Assembly: GCF_004138165.1 (NCBI RefSeq)
Contig: NZ_RYFF01000016.1
Coordinates: forward strand, 1-64,000
Length of the DNA: 64,000 nucleotides
DNA from: Candidatus Chloroploca sp. Khr17
Lineage (GTDB): Bacteria > Chloroflexota > Chloroflexia > Chloroflexales > Chloroflexaceae
Reading direction: 5' to 3'
Part shown: positions 32,684-43,046 of the stretch, piece after piece
Numbering within the stretch: the stretch's first letter is position 1
How the letters are laid out: every line of letters begins with the position of its first letter
The notes under the pieces: model-generated
The model's database searches: none
What the model saw: only the letters and a program-made list of their open reading frames with translations
Told to the model about the DNA's origin: nothing
Translations under genes and position numbers: made by a program

Positions 32684-35600
32684 ATGGATAACGATCAACC
32701 AAACTCCCCTCCACATGCCTCTCGGCTAGCAGGTTCAAGGCCTGCCTGGCTGACGCGCCTTTTGCTGTTGCTCATTCTGTTGCTGGGAGCCTATTTTCGC
32801 ACCCTTAGCCTCACCGATTGGGATGCGGGTACCGGGCAGCATCCTGATGAGCGCTTTTTTGCCGATGTCACCTCCAATGTCCGTTTGCCGGCGAGTCTCG
32901 GTGAGCTCTATGATTCGTCGCGGTCGCCGCTGAATCCGCGGAATAATGACCGCTTTCCGTTTTTTGCCTATGGCCCCCTGCCTGTCTGGATGGCCCGTAC
33001 GGCTGCCGTTGCCCTGACACCCGCTGCGCGCCCCGATGGAACGCCTAATTTTCCGGCGCAAGTGCCGAGTATCAATGGGCCACCTCGTGCTGGCCTTGAT
33101 CCAACGCGACCACAAGAACGCCGCACCGATCTCGGCCCCCTCGTTGATAATCCCGAGGCAAGCTTTGTTCGCCTGACCCCGCTGATTGCCCTGGTCAACC
33201 CCGAGGGGCGCAATCTGACGATGTATGGCGATATCCAGAAAGTTGGGCGGAGCCTCGCGGTGCTCTTTGATCTCGGTTCGCTGCTCCTGATCTATTTGAT
33301 CGGGCGGCGTCTCTTTGGGGTGCGCGTTGGTCTGCTTGCGGCCCTGCTTGGGGCGATGGCCGTGATGCCGATCCAGCAGGCCCATTTTTTTGTTGATCCG
33401 ATCTTTTCGACCTTTTTTGCGCTGTTGAGCATCTACTGGATTGTGCGGATGGCCCAAGGCGGTGGCCCGCTCGTGGCAACGCTCGTTGGTTTCAGTATCG
33501 GCGCGGCGATGGCCAACCGGATCACGATGGCGACCCTCGGTGGTCTGGCGATCGTCGCCGCACTGATTTCGGCGGCCCGCTTTGTGCAGACGCAACGCAG
33601 CCAGGCGGGTCAAGCCACGTATCTCCCGTCACTTGTGTGGCCTCTCTTGACCCGCTTTTGGCGACGCGATTTTCCGTTGCTGGTGCTCGCCGGGGCGATG
33701 ACGCTGCTCAGTTTTCGGACGCTTTCGCCCGATGCGTTTACCGGGTCGCGCCCCGATTCGCCCGTGGTGGTGAGTGATGGGCACGGTGGCGCGGGGTTGC
33801 TGCAGGGGGCGGGGTTTCTTGATGTGCGCCTTGAGCCGCGCTTTCTGTCGGGGCTCAGCAGTGTGAGCGGCCTTGTGAGCGGCGAAGTCGATTTTCCACC
33901 GTCGCAACAGTGGGTTGCCCGCACGCCGTACCTTTTTCCCTGGAGCAATATGGTGCTCTGGGGGATGGGGCCAGCGCTGGGCCTGGCCGCCTGGGGCGGC
34001 TGGCTTGCCTTTGGGCTTGGCGGGTTGCGCCGGGTGCTCTGGCCGCGCCGCGACGATCCGCTGCTCAGTGCGGCATGGGTGCCGTTTGCCTGGGTGACCT
34101 TCTATTTTCTCTGGCAGGGTGGGCAGTTTGTCATTACGCTGCGCTATCTCTTGCCGATCTATGGGCCGCTGATCATCTTTGGCGCCTGGGGCCTCGTGCG
34201 CCTCTGGTCGTTCCGGCACACGCCGCTTACGCTGCCCCGACTTCCCGTGGCGCTGCAACGCCAGGTGCCACCTCTGCTGCTCTTCTCGGTCATCCTGCTG
34301 ACGCTGGGTTGGGCCTATGCGTTTACGCGCATCTATGCCCAGCCTCACTCGCGGGTGATGGCGGCGCGCTGGCTCGCTGATCATGCGCCGCCCGGTTCGT
34401 ATGTGATGTCGGAGACCTGGGACGATGGGTTGCCCCTCCAGGTTACGCGGGCCTCGTGGGGCCAGACCTTCCAGGGCATTTCGTCGGCCCCGTATGCCGA
34501 AGATGAGTTGCGCAAATATGTCGGTGGCCTCGGCAGCGATGGGCGCTTCGAGCCGGGTCTGCTTGATCAACTCGATCAGGCCGACTATATTACGCTCACC
34601 AGCAATCGTGTCTATGATAGTACGTCGCGCCTACGGATGCGCTACCCCGCCTTGATGCGCTACTATCAAGCGCTCTTCAATGGCGAACTTGGCTTTCGCC
34701 TCGTCGCTGAAGTCACGTCCTACCCACGGATCATGGGGATCGAAATCCCTGACCAGGCCGCCGAAGAGGCGTTTCATGTCTATGATCATCCGAGGGTGCT
34801 GATTTTCGCGAAGACGCCGGCCTATTCACGTCAGCGGGCCGAAGCCTTGCTGATCAACGATGTGCTTTGGGGTGAGGTCTACAAGTCGTCGGTACGGGTG
34901 GCCGACCGCAATGTGACGGCGGTGCGCCTGACTGATGCGCAGTGGCCGCGCTATGCCGCAGGTGGTACCTGGGCCGAGTTTTTTCAACGGCCGGCGTTAT
35001 TCACGGCGCTCGCGCCGCTCTTCTGCGTCATCATCTTGCAACTGCTCGGGCTGGCGACCTTTGCGCTCGGCTTTCGCTGGCTGCGCTGGCTGCCTGATCG
35101 CGGGTATAGTCTGGCAAAGATCGTCGGCTTGCTGCTCGTTGCCTATACCGCCTGGTTGATGGGGAGCCTAGGCAATCGTCCTAGCATCCCTGGGCGTGGT
35201 GGCGAGGATGCGCTCGGCTGGGGACCCTTTCCGCTCGCCTTTGGCCCAACGACGCTCTGGCTGGTCGCGACGCCGCTGCTGGTCGCCGGGGCGCTGGCAG
35301 CCTGGTTCAACCGGGCGAGCCTGGCCGACTTCTGGCGGACGCGCCAGAGTGCCATTCTTGGGGCTGAGTTGGCCTTCCTGAGCTTTCTGCTGCTCGGCTT
35401 GCTCCTGCGTTGGTTCAACCCCGATCTGTGGCACTACGCCCGCGGTGGCGAAAAGCCAATGGATTTTGCCTACTTCAATGCAGTGCTCAAGAGTGCGGCT
35501 TTTCCACCGTATGATCCCTGGCACGCCGGCGGGACGATCAACTACTACTATTTTGGCTTTGTCCTTGTGGGTGCCTTGACCCACCTGAGTGGCGTGGTGC

Positions 35601-38600
35601 CGAGCATTGCCTACAATCTGGCGGTGGCGACGATCTTCGCGCTCACGGCGGTCGGGGCCTGGGGGCTTGTCTATAACATCCTGGCCCAACCCGCCTCGGT
35701 GTCAGAGGACGATCATCTGGCGAAGACCGGGGAGCGACGCGCCATCGTCGCGGCCCTACTTGCCCCGATCTTGCTGCTGGTCCCGGGAAATCTCGCCCAG
35801 GCGCTCTGGTATCTCAATGGCTACGCCGCTGAGCAGGCGACCAGGGGGCGCGGCGAATGGGCCTACTGGGACGCAACGCGCATTGTTGAGGGCACCGTCA
35901 ACGAGTTTCCCTTTTTCACCTTTCTCTTTGGCGACCTGCACGCCCATATGCTTGTGATGCCGTTGAGCATGGCGCTGCTCGGGCTCGCAGTGGCCTATCT
36001 GTTGATGCTGCCACGTATGCAGGTCGTGACGAGCAAGCCTGTTTGGCGCGATCTGGGGGGCGTGGTTGGCCTAGTGGTGCTGATGGGCCTCTTTGCCGGG
36101 GTCATCAGGGCGACAAATACCTGGGATTATCCCTCGTTTGTCGGGTTGACCGGTTTGATCATGGCGGGGGCCGGCTGGCGGGCGAGTCGCGCTCAGTTGC
36201 GTGGCGAGCAGGCACGGTGGCTCTGGACCCTGATCTGGGTTGCAGTGCCGCCGTTGCTGATGGTGATTGCAGGCAATCTCTTGATCATGCCCTTCACCTC
36301 GAATTTTGCCACCGAATCTTCCGGGGTCGCCCTATGGCGCGATGATCGTCACGCCAGCCTGCTGCTGCAGGTCGCACTGGCACAGCGCACGACGCTCGGC
36401 GAATTCTTGTTGCTCTATGGGCACTGGCTGGTCGTGACGCTCGTGGCTGGCGCGATGCTCGCGCGGCGCTGGCTCAAGCCTGTGCCGCTTGCCATAAGCG
36501 CCGGGTTGCTTGCGGTGCTTGTTGTCGTGATGGTCAGCCTCAACCTGCCTGCGATCCTTTTGCTCGGGCCACTGGTTGGCATGGGCATCTGGATGCTCTG
36601 GCGGATGCGCCGGGCGCCCTACGATCTCGTATTACCGATGCTCTGGCTGGTTGCCGCACTTGGGCTTGGCGTGCTCGTCGAGGTCGTGGTAGTCAAGGGC
36701 GATGTCGGGCGGATGAATACCGTCTTCAAATTTGGCCTGCACGCCTGGATGCTCTTTGCACTTGGCGTCGCCGCGCTGATGCCACGTCTATGGGAGCCTG
36801 GGCGCAAGGCGAACCGCGCAACGGCGTTGATCCGAGGCACCTTCGTGGTACTCGGCGCGGCGGCGCTGGTCTATCCGCTGACAGCGACGCCAGCACGGAT
36901 CGGTGATCGCTGGAACCCCGAAGCCCCCCGTGGACTCGACGGCGCAGCGTTTCTGCCGTGGATCACCGCCGAACGCCACGGTAGCGCCTTCGCCCTCAAC
37001 GAAGACGCGGCGGCCATTGCCTGGCTCCAGACGCATGTCGCCGGAACACCGGTGATCCTGGAGGCGCATCAACCCTCGTACCAATGGGCCGGGCGCGTCG
37101 CAACCTTCACCGGTCTCCCCACGATCCTCGGCTGGGAATGGCACCAGATCCAGCAACGCAATGCGGTCAATGCCAACGCCGCGATTGCCTTCCGCCAGCA
37201 AACGATCGAGACCATCTACACAACCACTGACGCGCCCGCAGCGCTGGATCTTCTCCGTGACTACGGCGTGAGCTACGTCTATGTGGGCAGCGTCGAACGC
37301 GACCGCTATGACACCGAGGGCCTGGCAAAATTCGCGACGCTGACGGCCTCTGGCGAGCTTGAGCGGGTCTTTGCTGAAGGCCAGACGGCGATCTATCGCG
37401 TGGTGAGCCCTGGGACACCTCAGATGCTGACGAGCGACCGCGTGCTGGATCCTCCAGTAATGGATCTCACCCCGCCGCTGCTGCTGGATACCTCGGTCAA
37501 TCAGTTACCTGCGGTTGATGAATTTGCCTGGAACCCTTTCGTCCGCGAGAGCTCGGTGGCCTCGTTGTTGCTCTGGATCGTGGTCTTCTATGGCATAGCG
37601 CTGCTCGGTCTGCCAACGGCGGTGATCATCTTTGGGCACTGGCGCGACGGCGGGGTTGTCTGGGCGCGCGTGCTCGGCGTGCTCTTGCTTGGATACGCCG
37701 TCTGGCTACCGACCAGTTTGGGGCTATGGAGTTATAACTACCAGGGCGTCCTTGGCGGCCTGATCCTTGTCGCCGGCGTCAATCTGGGCTTGCTCGGGTG
37801 GCTTGGGCGGGGCACTGAAGCAACCCTGAGCGGTCGCATCAGGGCAGGGCTACGGCAAATGCTGGCGATCCTGCGGACAAAGCGCCGCGGCATTTTCTGG
37901 AGTGAAGGGGTTTTTCTGGGTGGTCTGCTGGCGCTAGCGCTGGTACGGGCGTTCAACCCGGATCTTTGGCATCCTATCTGGGGTGGTGAGAAACCGATGG
38001 AAGCCGGCTTTCTCTATGCGATCTTGCGCAGCCCGGTGATGCCGCCTTTTGATCCGTTTTTCAGTGATGGATACATCAATTATTACTATTACGGCTTCTA
38101 CCTGCTCTCACTGCCGATCAAGCTCACCGGCACAGCCCCGGCGATTGGCTTCAACCTGGCGGTCGCGACGCTCTTTGCGTTGACCGTAGCGGGAGCCTTT
38201 GCCATCGTCACCGAGTTGACAGGGCGGGTGCGCTACGGATGGCTAGCCGTGGCACTCGTCGGCATCCTGGGCAACCTGGCGAGCTTTTTTGCGACAGGCT
38301 GGTCGCGAGGCGCAGCGGCGGTGTGGCAGGTCTTCCGTGGTGGCAGCCTGTCTACCTTCGGGGAGCGCCTAGGCGATTGGTACATTGGGCCGAGCCGGGT
38401 GATTCCCAATACCATCAACGAATTTCCTGCGTTTACCTTTCTCTTCGCCGATCTACATCCCCATATGATCGCGCTGCCGATTGCGTTGCTGCTTGTGGCG
38501 TGTGCCTTTGAGTTAAGCCGGTATCGCCCTGGGCATCCTGGGGCAGAACGCTTCCCGCAGGCTCTGCGGCTGGCGTGGTACACGACGCTGGTGGTGAGCG

Positions 38601-40567
38601 CGTTGAGCCTGGGCACGCTGGCGGTGACGAATGCATGGGACGTGCCAATCTATGCGCTGCTGCTTGGTCTAGCGCTGCTAGGTGGCGCGTGGCGCTCGGT
38701 GGGGCGGGGCGAACGAGGCATGCCGTGGGCAGCACTGGGGCAGGCGCTGGTCGTCGCGGTGCTGGTCAGCGTAGGCGGCTTGCTGCTCTATGCACCCTTC
38801 TTCGACCACTACTGGGCTCCGGTCGGCGGGATAGGGGTGGTGGAATGGGCTGATGGCACGCAGATCCGCGACTACCTGGTCATCTACGGCTTCTTTCTCG
38901 CGACGCTGATCCCCGTCTTGCTCGGTGGCTTGCAACGAGTCTGGGGGCACCACCGGGTTGCCCGTGATCGCCCGGTGGTGCCAGCCCTTGGCCTCAGTCA
39001 GCGCCTCGCGATCGGCATCTCCGCCAACTCGCTGCTCTATCTCGTAGGCCTGTTGCTCCTCATTGCGGCTCTTGTGCCGCCGCTGGGGTTGCGCGCAGCA
39101 CTGGCATTGCTCTTGCTGGTTGGCCTCTTCCTACTCGGGCAGCGCAGGCTCACCAACGCAACCTGGTACGGCTTTGGGCTAGCCTGGGTTGGCCTGGCTG
39201 TCTCGCTGGGTGTCGAACTGGTCTATATTCGCGATCACCTTGCCGGGGGCGATTGGTATCGCATGAATACGGTCTTTAAGTTCGGGTTTCAGGTCTGGAT
39301 CTTGCTTGCGCTCGCAACCGCGATCAGCCTGCCCAACCTGTTGCGGGCGTTACGGCGCCTGGGCGACAAACCAGCACAGACGGCGGCGCTGGCAGTGCTG
39401 GGGCTCTTGCTAGCCATGATGGCGGTCTACCCGCTGGCTGGCATTCCCTCGCGCGTTGCGAACCGTTTTGACGTACAGACAGGGCTGACCCTTGATGGCA
39501 GCGCCTTTTTGGCGCAGGCCGGATTTGGGTATAGTTGTGCCTCATTTGGCGGCTGCGCCCCTGGCATGAACGAGGCCTTTATTGATCTTCGAGGCGACGC
39601 CGAAGCGATTGCCTGGCTCAACAAAGAGATCAGTGGCACACCAATCGTCGTGCAATCAAACCTCTCTTTCTACCGGGGCTATGGCATTCGCATCGCCGCC
39701 AATACAGGCCTGCCGACTGTCGTCAGTGCCTTGCATGTCAACGAGCAGCGTGATCCACAGGTTGCCGCACGGCGCGATGCCGAGGTCGAGCGCTTTTACA
39801 AAAGCCCCGATGTCGAAGAGGCGTTACGCTTCCTGGCGCGCTACAACGTTGACTATGTCTATGTGGGCGGGGTCGAGCACGCGATCTATCCTGTCGAGGG
39901 GCTGAGCAAATTCAAACAGATGGAAGGCATCTACCTCGACCCGGTCTTTGCCACCTCAGCCGTGCAGATCTATGCGGTACGAGGCGTACCATCAAGCTAT
40001 GCGCGCCCCGAGGCCGAAGTTAACAACAGTGGGGCAACTAGCCAGCCTGGAGTGCCGATCACAGCGCCTGGGTCAGATCTAGCCCAGCTTGAAGCAGCGC
40101 ATCGCGCCAACCCGACCGATGGCCCCACCGCGTTTGGTCTTGCTGAACGCTACCGCAATCTAGGGCGACTCGACGAAGCTGCGCGCATTCTGGAGGCACC
40201 CGCCCTGGCGAATCCTGACGACATTGGCGTGCTGCACCTCTGGGGCGATATTCTGGCGGACGCCGGACGCTACCGCGAGGCCGAAGAAGCATACCTGCGG
40301 GCGGCGCGCCGTCAACCAACCGGAGGCAACTGGAACAAGCTCGGTGCGGCTCTGTTGAGCTGGGGTGAGTTTGACAAGGCCGAGATCGCGTTGAGCCAGG
40401 CGGTGGCAGCAAACCCGAATGAGCCTGAACCCTATTTTCGCCTCGGCCAACTCTTTCGCGAAGTAGGCGACCGCGACCGCGCCCGGGCCATGCTTGAAAC
40501 CTATCTCCAACTCGCGCCCGATGGCCCCTGGGCCGCCGAAGCGCGCCAGTTATTGCAGGTTGAGTGA
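32684..40567 (+). CDS. Giant membrane protein: GT39-like domain, two Chlor_Arch_YYY (DUF2298) domains, TPRs
   Basis: A protein of about 2,627 residues. The N-terminal part (about 1-680) is a PMT/GT39-like polytopic domain with the loop GQHPDERFFADV. Two copies of the Chlor_Arch_YYY domain (DUF2298) follow: one with FNPDLWHYARGGEKPMDFAY and INYYYFGF near residue 910-950, and one with FNPDLWHPIWGGEKPMEAGF and INYYYYGF near 1755-1800. Each copy has its own NEFPFFTF or NEFPAFTF loop, VFKFG segment and a soluble tail. The last ~170 residues are TPR repeats. This matches the described long class of the family. I start at ATG 32684, seven bases after TATAAT. Function is unknown; a lipid-linked sugar transferase role is plausible. 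The next gene is the short class. Confidence 0.88.
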   Translation: MDNDQPNSPPHASRLAGSRPAWLTRLLLLLILLLGAYFRTLSLTDWDAGTGQHPDERFFADVTSNVRLPASLGELYDSSRSPLNPRNNDRFPFFAYGPLPVWMARTAAVALTPAARPDGTPNFPAQVPSINGPPRAGLDPTRPQERRTDLGPLVDNPEASFVRLTPLIALVNPEGRNLTMYGDIQKVGRSLAVLFDLGSLLLIYLIGRRLFGVRVGLLAALLGAMAVMPIQQAHFFVDPIFSTFFALLSIYWIVRMAQGGGPLVATLVGFSIGAAMANRITMATLGGLAIVAALISAARFVQTQRSQAGQATYLPSLVWPLLTRFWRRDFPLLVLAGAMTLLSFRTLSPDAFTGSRPDSPVVVSDGHGGAGLLQGAGFLDVRLEPRFLSGLSSVSGLVSGEVDFPPSQQWVARTPYLFPWSNMVLWGMGPALGLAAWGGWLAFGLGGLRRVLWPRRDDPLLSAAWVPFAWVTFYFLWQGGQFVITLRYLLPIYGPLIIFGAWGLVRLWSFRHTPLTLPRLPVALQRQVPPLLLFSVILLTLGWAYAFTRIYAQPHSRVMAARWLADHAPPGSYVMSETWDDGLPLQVTRASWGQTFQGISSAPYAEDELRKYVGGLGSDGRFEPGLLDQLDQADYITLTSNRVYDSTSRLRMRYPALMRYYQALFNGELGFRLVAEVTSYPRIMGIEIPDQAAEEAFHVYDHPRVLIFAKTPAYSRQRAEALLINDVLWGEVYKSSVRVADRNVTAVRLTDAQWPRYAAGGTWAEFFQRPALFTALAPLFCVIILQLLGLATFALGFRWLRWLPDRGYSLAKIVGLLLVAYTAWLMGSLGNRPSIPGRGGEDALGWGPFPLAFGPTTLWLVATPLLVAGALAAWFNRASLADFWRTRQSAILGAELAFLSFLLLGLLLRWFNPDLWHYARGGEKPMDFAYFNAVLKSAAFPPYDPWHAGGTINYYYFGFVLVGALTHLSGVVPSIAYNLAVATIFALTAVGAWGLVYNILAQPASVSEDDHLAKTGERRAIVAALLAPILLLVPGNLAQALWYLNGYAAEQATRGRGEWAYWDATRIVEGTVNEFPFFTFLFGDLHAHMLVMPLSMALLGLAVAYLLMLPRMQVVTSKPVWRDLGGVVGLVVLMGLFAGVIRATNTWDYPSFVGLTGLIMAGAGWRASRAQLRGEQARWLWTLIWVAVPPLLMVIAGNLLIMPFTSNFATESSGVALWRDDRHASLLLQVALAQRTTLGEFLLLYGHWLVVTLVAGAMLARRWLKPVPLAISAGLLAVLVVVMVSLNLPAILLLGPLVGMGIWMLWRMRRAPYDLVLPMLWLVAALGLGVLVEVVVVKGDVGRMNTVFKFGLHAWMLFALGVAALMPRLWEPGRKANRATALIRGTFVVLGAAALVYPLTATPARIGDRWNPEAPRGLDGAAFLPWITAERHGSAFALNEDAAAIAWLQTHVAGTPVILEAHQPSYQWAGRVATFTGLPTILGWEWHQIQQRNAVNANAAIAFRQQTIETIYTTTDAPAALDLLRDYGVSYVYVGSVERDRYDTEGLAKFATLTASGELERVFAEGQTAIYRVVSPGTPQMLTSDRVLDPPVMDLTPPLLLDTSVNQLPAVDEFAWNPFVRESSVASLLLWIVVFYGIALLGLPTAVIIFGHWRDGGVVWARVLGVLLLGYAVWLPTSLGLWSYNYQGVLGGLILVAGVNLGLLGWLGRGTEATLSGRIRAGLRQMLAILRTKRRGIFWSEGVFLGGLLALALVRAFNPDLWHPIWGGEKPMEAGFLYAILRSPVMPPFDPFFSDGYINYYYYGFYLLSLPIKLTGTAPAIGFNLAVATLFALTVAGAFAIVTELTGRVRYGWLAVALVGILGNLASFFATGWSRGAAAVWQVFRGGSLSTFGERLGDWYIGPSRVIPNTINEFPAFTFLFADLHPHMIALPIALLLVACAFELSRYRPGHPGAERFPQALRLAWYTTLVVSALSLGTLAVTNAWDVPIYALLLGLALLGGAWRSVGRGERGMPWAALGQALVVAVLVSVGGLLLYAPFFDHYWAPVGGIGVVEWADGTQIRDYLVIYGFFLATLIPVLLGGLQRVWGHHRVARDRPVVPALGLSQRLAIGISANSLLYLVGLLLLIAALVPPLGLRAALALLLLVGLFLLGQRRLTNATWYGFGLAWVGLAVSLGVELVYIRDHLAGGDWYRMNTVFKFGFQVWILLALATAISLPNLLRALRRLGDKPAQTAALAVLGLLLAMMAVYPLAGIPSRVANRFDVQTGLTLDGSAFLAQAGFGYSCASFGGCAPGMNEAFIDLRGDAEAIAWLNKEISGTPIVVQSNLSFYRGYGIRIAANTGLPTVVSALHVNEQRDPQVAARRDAEVERFYKSPDVEEALRFLARYNVDYVYVGGVEHAIYPVEGLSKFKQMEGIYLDPVFATSAVQIYAVRGVPSSYARPEAEVNNSGATSQPGVPITAPGSDLAQLEAAHRANPTDGPTAFGLAERYRNLGRLDEAARILEAPALANPDDIGVLHLWGDILADAGRYREAEEAYLRAARRQPTGGNWNKLGAALLSWGEFDKAEIALSQAVAANPNEPEPYFRLGQLFREVGDRDRARAMLETYLQLAPDGPWAAEARQLLQVE

Positions 40568-43041
40568 CCGTGCTAGACATTCTTATCTGGTGGATCACAA
40601 TTCAATTGATCGGGTTGATCGGTCTGCCGATCACCGGAAGCATATTCCGAGTCCTGCCTGATCGTGGCTATGCCTATGCCAAAGCCCTAGGGCTGTTGCT
40701 CGTCGGCTATCTCGCCTGGCTCTTGGCGATGCTGGGTCTAGCCCAGTTTGGCAGGCCCGTGCTGGTCGTTGCAGCACTCGGTATTGCCATCGTGGGCATC
40801 TGGCTCCACGGGGGGGTTCGGGCTGCATTGGAACGAGCCAGGAGCTTTTTCGCAGCGCGTTGGCAGGCGGTGCTCGCTTCTGAGGCCATCTTTCTTGGCG
40901 CACTGCTCGCGACGGTCTGGATGCGCATGCACGACCCGACGCCCTTTGGCACCGAGCGCCCGATGGATTTTGCCTTCTTCAACGCGATGCTGCAAAGTGG
41001 CAGTTTCCCGCCGGTTGATCCGTGGCTGGCCGGGTTTAGCATCAACTACTACTACTTTGGCTATCTGTTGATGGCCGCGATGGCCGCGCTGACCGGTCTC
41101 GCGCCCGGGGTTGCCTATAATCTAGCACTGGCCCTGATTGTCGCGTTGACAGCCCAGGGCGTCGCCGGTACCATCGCCAATCTGATCATCCTGGCGCATC
41201 CAGATGCGCAAGACGATGCGCCTCGCCGCACATGGCCGCGCCTGCGAGCGCGGATCGTCTTCCCGCTGCTCGGCGTGATCTTTGTTTTATTGGCAGGCAA
41301 CCAGGCCGGGGCGGTGCAGGTGCTGCTCGGGGACGAACGCACCGTCGCCCTCGACAGTCAGCAACTCGGCTCGGCACTTGGTCAGGCCATCGGCGGCAGC
41401 GACGAGATTCGCCTGACTACGCCGGTGGTCACAGGTGAATTCGGCTCATTTGATCAATGGCAACGCAACGACAAACTCGCTGACTTCAACTGGTGGTGGC
41501 CGTCACGAGCGCTCTGGGACGAGTACGGCGACGCGGGAGGCGTGCGGCGCTACAATATTACCGAGTTTCCCTTCTTTAGCTTTCGGCTCGGCGATATGCA
41601 CCCCCATGTGATGGCGCTGCCCTTTGGCGTCCTGGCAACTGCACTCGCCCTGGCGACCCTGTTGCGCCCCGGTTTACCAGGAATCACGCGTAGTGACCTG
41701 GGCATGCTCGCACTCAGCGGCCTGATCCTCGGCAGCCTCTACACCATCAATAGCTGGGATCTTCCAGCCTATCTGTTGCTCTACGCTGGCGCAACAACGC
41801 TGGTGGCCCAACGGCAACCGGGGCCACTGCCGTGGCTGGCGCTGGGACGAACCTTGCTCGTGGTGAGTTTCGGTGCGTACCTGCTCTTTCTCCCATTTCA
41901 CCTGACGCTGCAACCCCTCGTTGGCAGTGCGGCACCGCTCATTGATTTTCCCGTGATTGGGCGCATCACAAGCATCATTGCGCCCTACACCGCCGGGCGC
42001 AGCGGGCTCCACGCCTTCGTCATCAGCTTCGGGCTCTTTGCCTTACCGATGATTGTTTTTCTGTATCAGCGTACATTGGCGTTCCAAAAAGAGCAAGCCG
42101 ATCCGCTGGCTACGGCTAAAGCAAACCCGCCCCTGTTGCCACGGCTGCTCTTTTGGCTACCGCTGATCCTGGTGCCCATCGGTCTCATTGCGCGTTTTCC
42201 GTTGCTCCCTCTGGGCGGACTGGCCGTACTGGCGATGTGGGCCGCAATGCAGCAAACCCGCCGCCCCGCCGCGAGCTTCGCGCTCCTGGTGACGGCCCTC
42301 GGTTGCGCGATCATTTTTGGCACCGAGCTCATCTTTATCCGCGATGTCTTTGGCAACCGGATGAACACCATCTTCAAGTTCTATTATCAAGTCTGGCTGC
42401 TCTGGGGAACGCTGGCCCCGTTTGCGCTCTGGTGGATCGTGCGCGAGGCACACGGGGCGAGCCGCGTGGTCGCCTGGACAACGGCGGGTCTCACCGGAAT
42501 CTTACTTGCCGGGGCACTGGTCTACCCGACACTGAGCCTGCGCGACCTGGGGCGCGGCCCCCTAATCGGGCTCGAAGGGCGCACCCCACGTGAACAGAGC
42601 GAGGCCGGCTTGGCCTCGATCCGCTGGTTACGCCAGCACGTACCGCGGGGCAGTGTCGTACTCGAAGCAGCGGCGGTCGAAGATCTGGCGACCCAGCGGT
42701 GTGGCGGCTCGTACGACGTGCGTAGTGAAGGCTGGGGCGGGGTCGCTTCGACCACCGGGCATCCGACAATTCTGGGCTGGGTTGGGCATCAACAGCAATG
42801 GCGCGGGGGCGATCCGCTTGCGATGGCCGAGTTAGGGCCGCGCTGTGTTGATGTCGACACGATCTTTCGCACCACCGACACCACCACGGCCCACGATCTG
42901 CTCACCCGCTACCACGTCACTCACGTCTACCTCGGAGCGCTGGAGCGCCGCCTCTACCCCTCCGAGAGTCTGGCCAAATTTGAACTGCTTGGCGAAGCAG
43001 TCTTTCAGCAAGACGAGGTCAGCATCTACCAGATCCGCTAA
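40564..43041 (+). CDS. Chlor_Arch_YYY (DUF2298) membrane protein, single-domain form
   Basis: An 825-residue polytopic protein with one copy of the domain found twice in the preceding gene: TERPMDFAFFNAMLQSGSFP, then INYYYFGYLLMAA, NITEFPFFSFRLGDMHPHVM, and RMNTIFKFYYQVWLLWG. The C-terminal ~200 residues form a soluble region ending FELLGEAVFQQDEVSIYQIR. The GTG start shares GTGA with the stop of the giant gene, so translation is coupled. Single-domain proteins of 700-900 residues are the second known class of the family. Function unknown. Confidence 0.88.
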   Translation: MTVLDILIWWITIQLIGLIGLPITGSIFRVLPDRGYAYAKALGLLLVGYLAWLLAMLGLAQFGRPVLVVAALGIAIVGIWLHGGVRAALERARSFFAARWQAVLASEAIFLGALLATVWMRMHDPTPFGTERPMDFAFFNAMLQSGSFPPVDPWLAGFSINYYYFGYLLMAAMAALTGLAPGVAYNLALALIVALTAQGVAGTIANLIILAHPDAQDDAPRRTWPRLRARIVFPLLGVIFVLLAGNQAGAVQVLLGDERTVALDSQQLGSALGQAIGGSDEIRLTTPVVTGEFGSFDQWQRNDKLADFNWWWPSRALWDEYGDAGGVRRYNITEFPFFSFRLGDMHPHVMALPFGVLATALALATLLRPGLPGITRSDLGMLALSGLILGSLYTINSWDLPAYLLLYAGATTLVAQRQPGPLPWLALGRTLLVVSFGAYLLFLPFHLTLQPLVGSAAPLIDFPVIGRITSIIAPYTAGRSGLHAFVISFGLFALPMIVFLYQRTLAFQKEQADPLATAKANPPLLPRLLFWLPLILVPIGLIARFPLLPLGGLAVLAMWAAMQQTRRPAASFALLVTALGCAIIFGTELIFIRDVFGNRMNTIFKFYYQVWLLWGTLAPFALWWIVREAHGASRVVAWTTAGLTGILLAGALVYPTLSLRDLGRGPLIGLEGRTPREQSEAGLASIRWLRQHVPRGSVVLEAAAVEDLATQRCGGSYDVRSEGWGGVASTTGHPTILGWVGHQQQWRGGDPLAMAELGPRCVDVDTIFRTTDTTTAHDLLTRYHVTHVYLGALERRLYPSESLAKFELLGEAVFQQDEVSIYQIR

Positions 43042-43046
43042 AGCGC

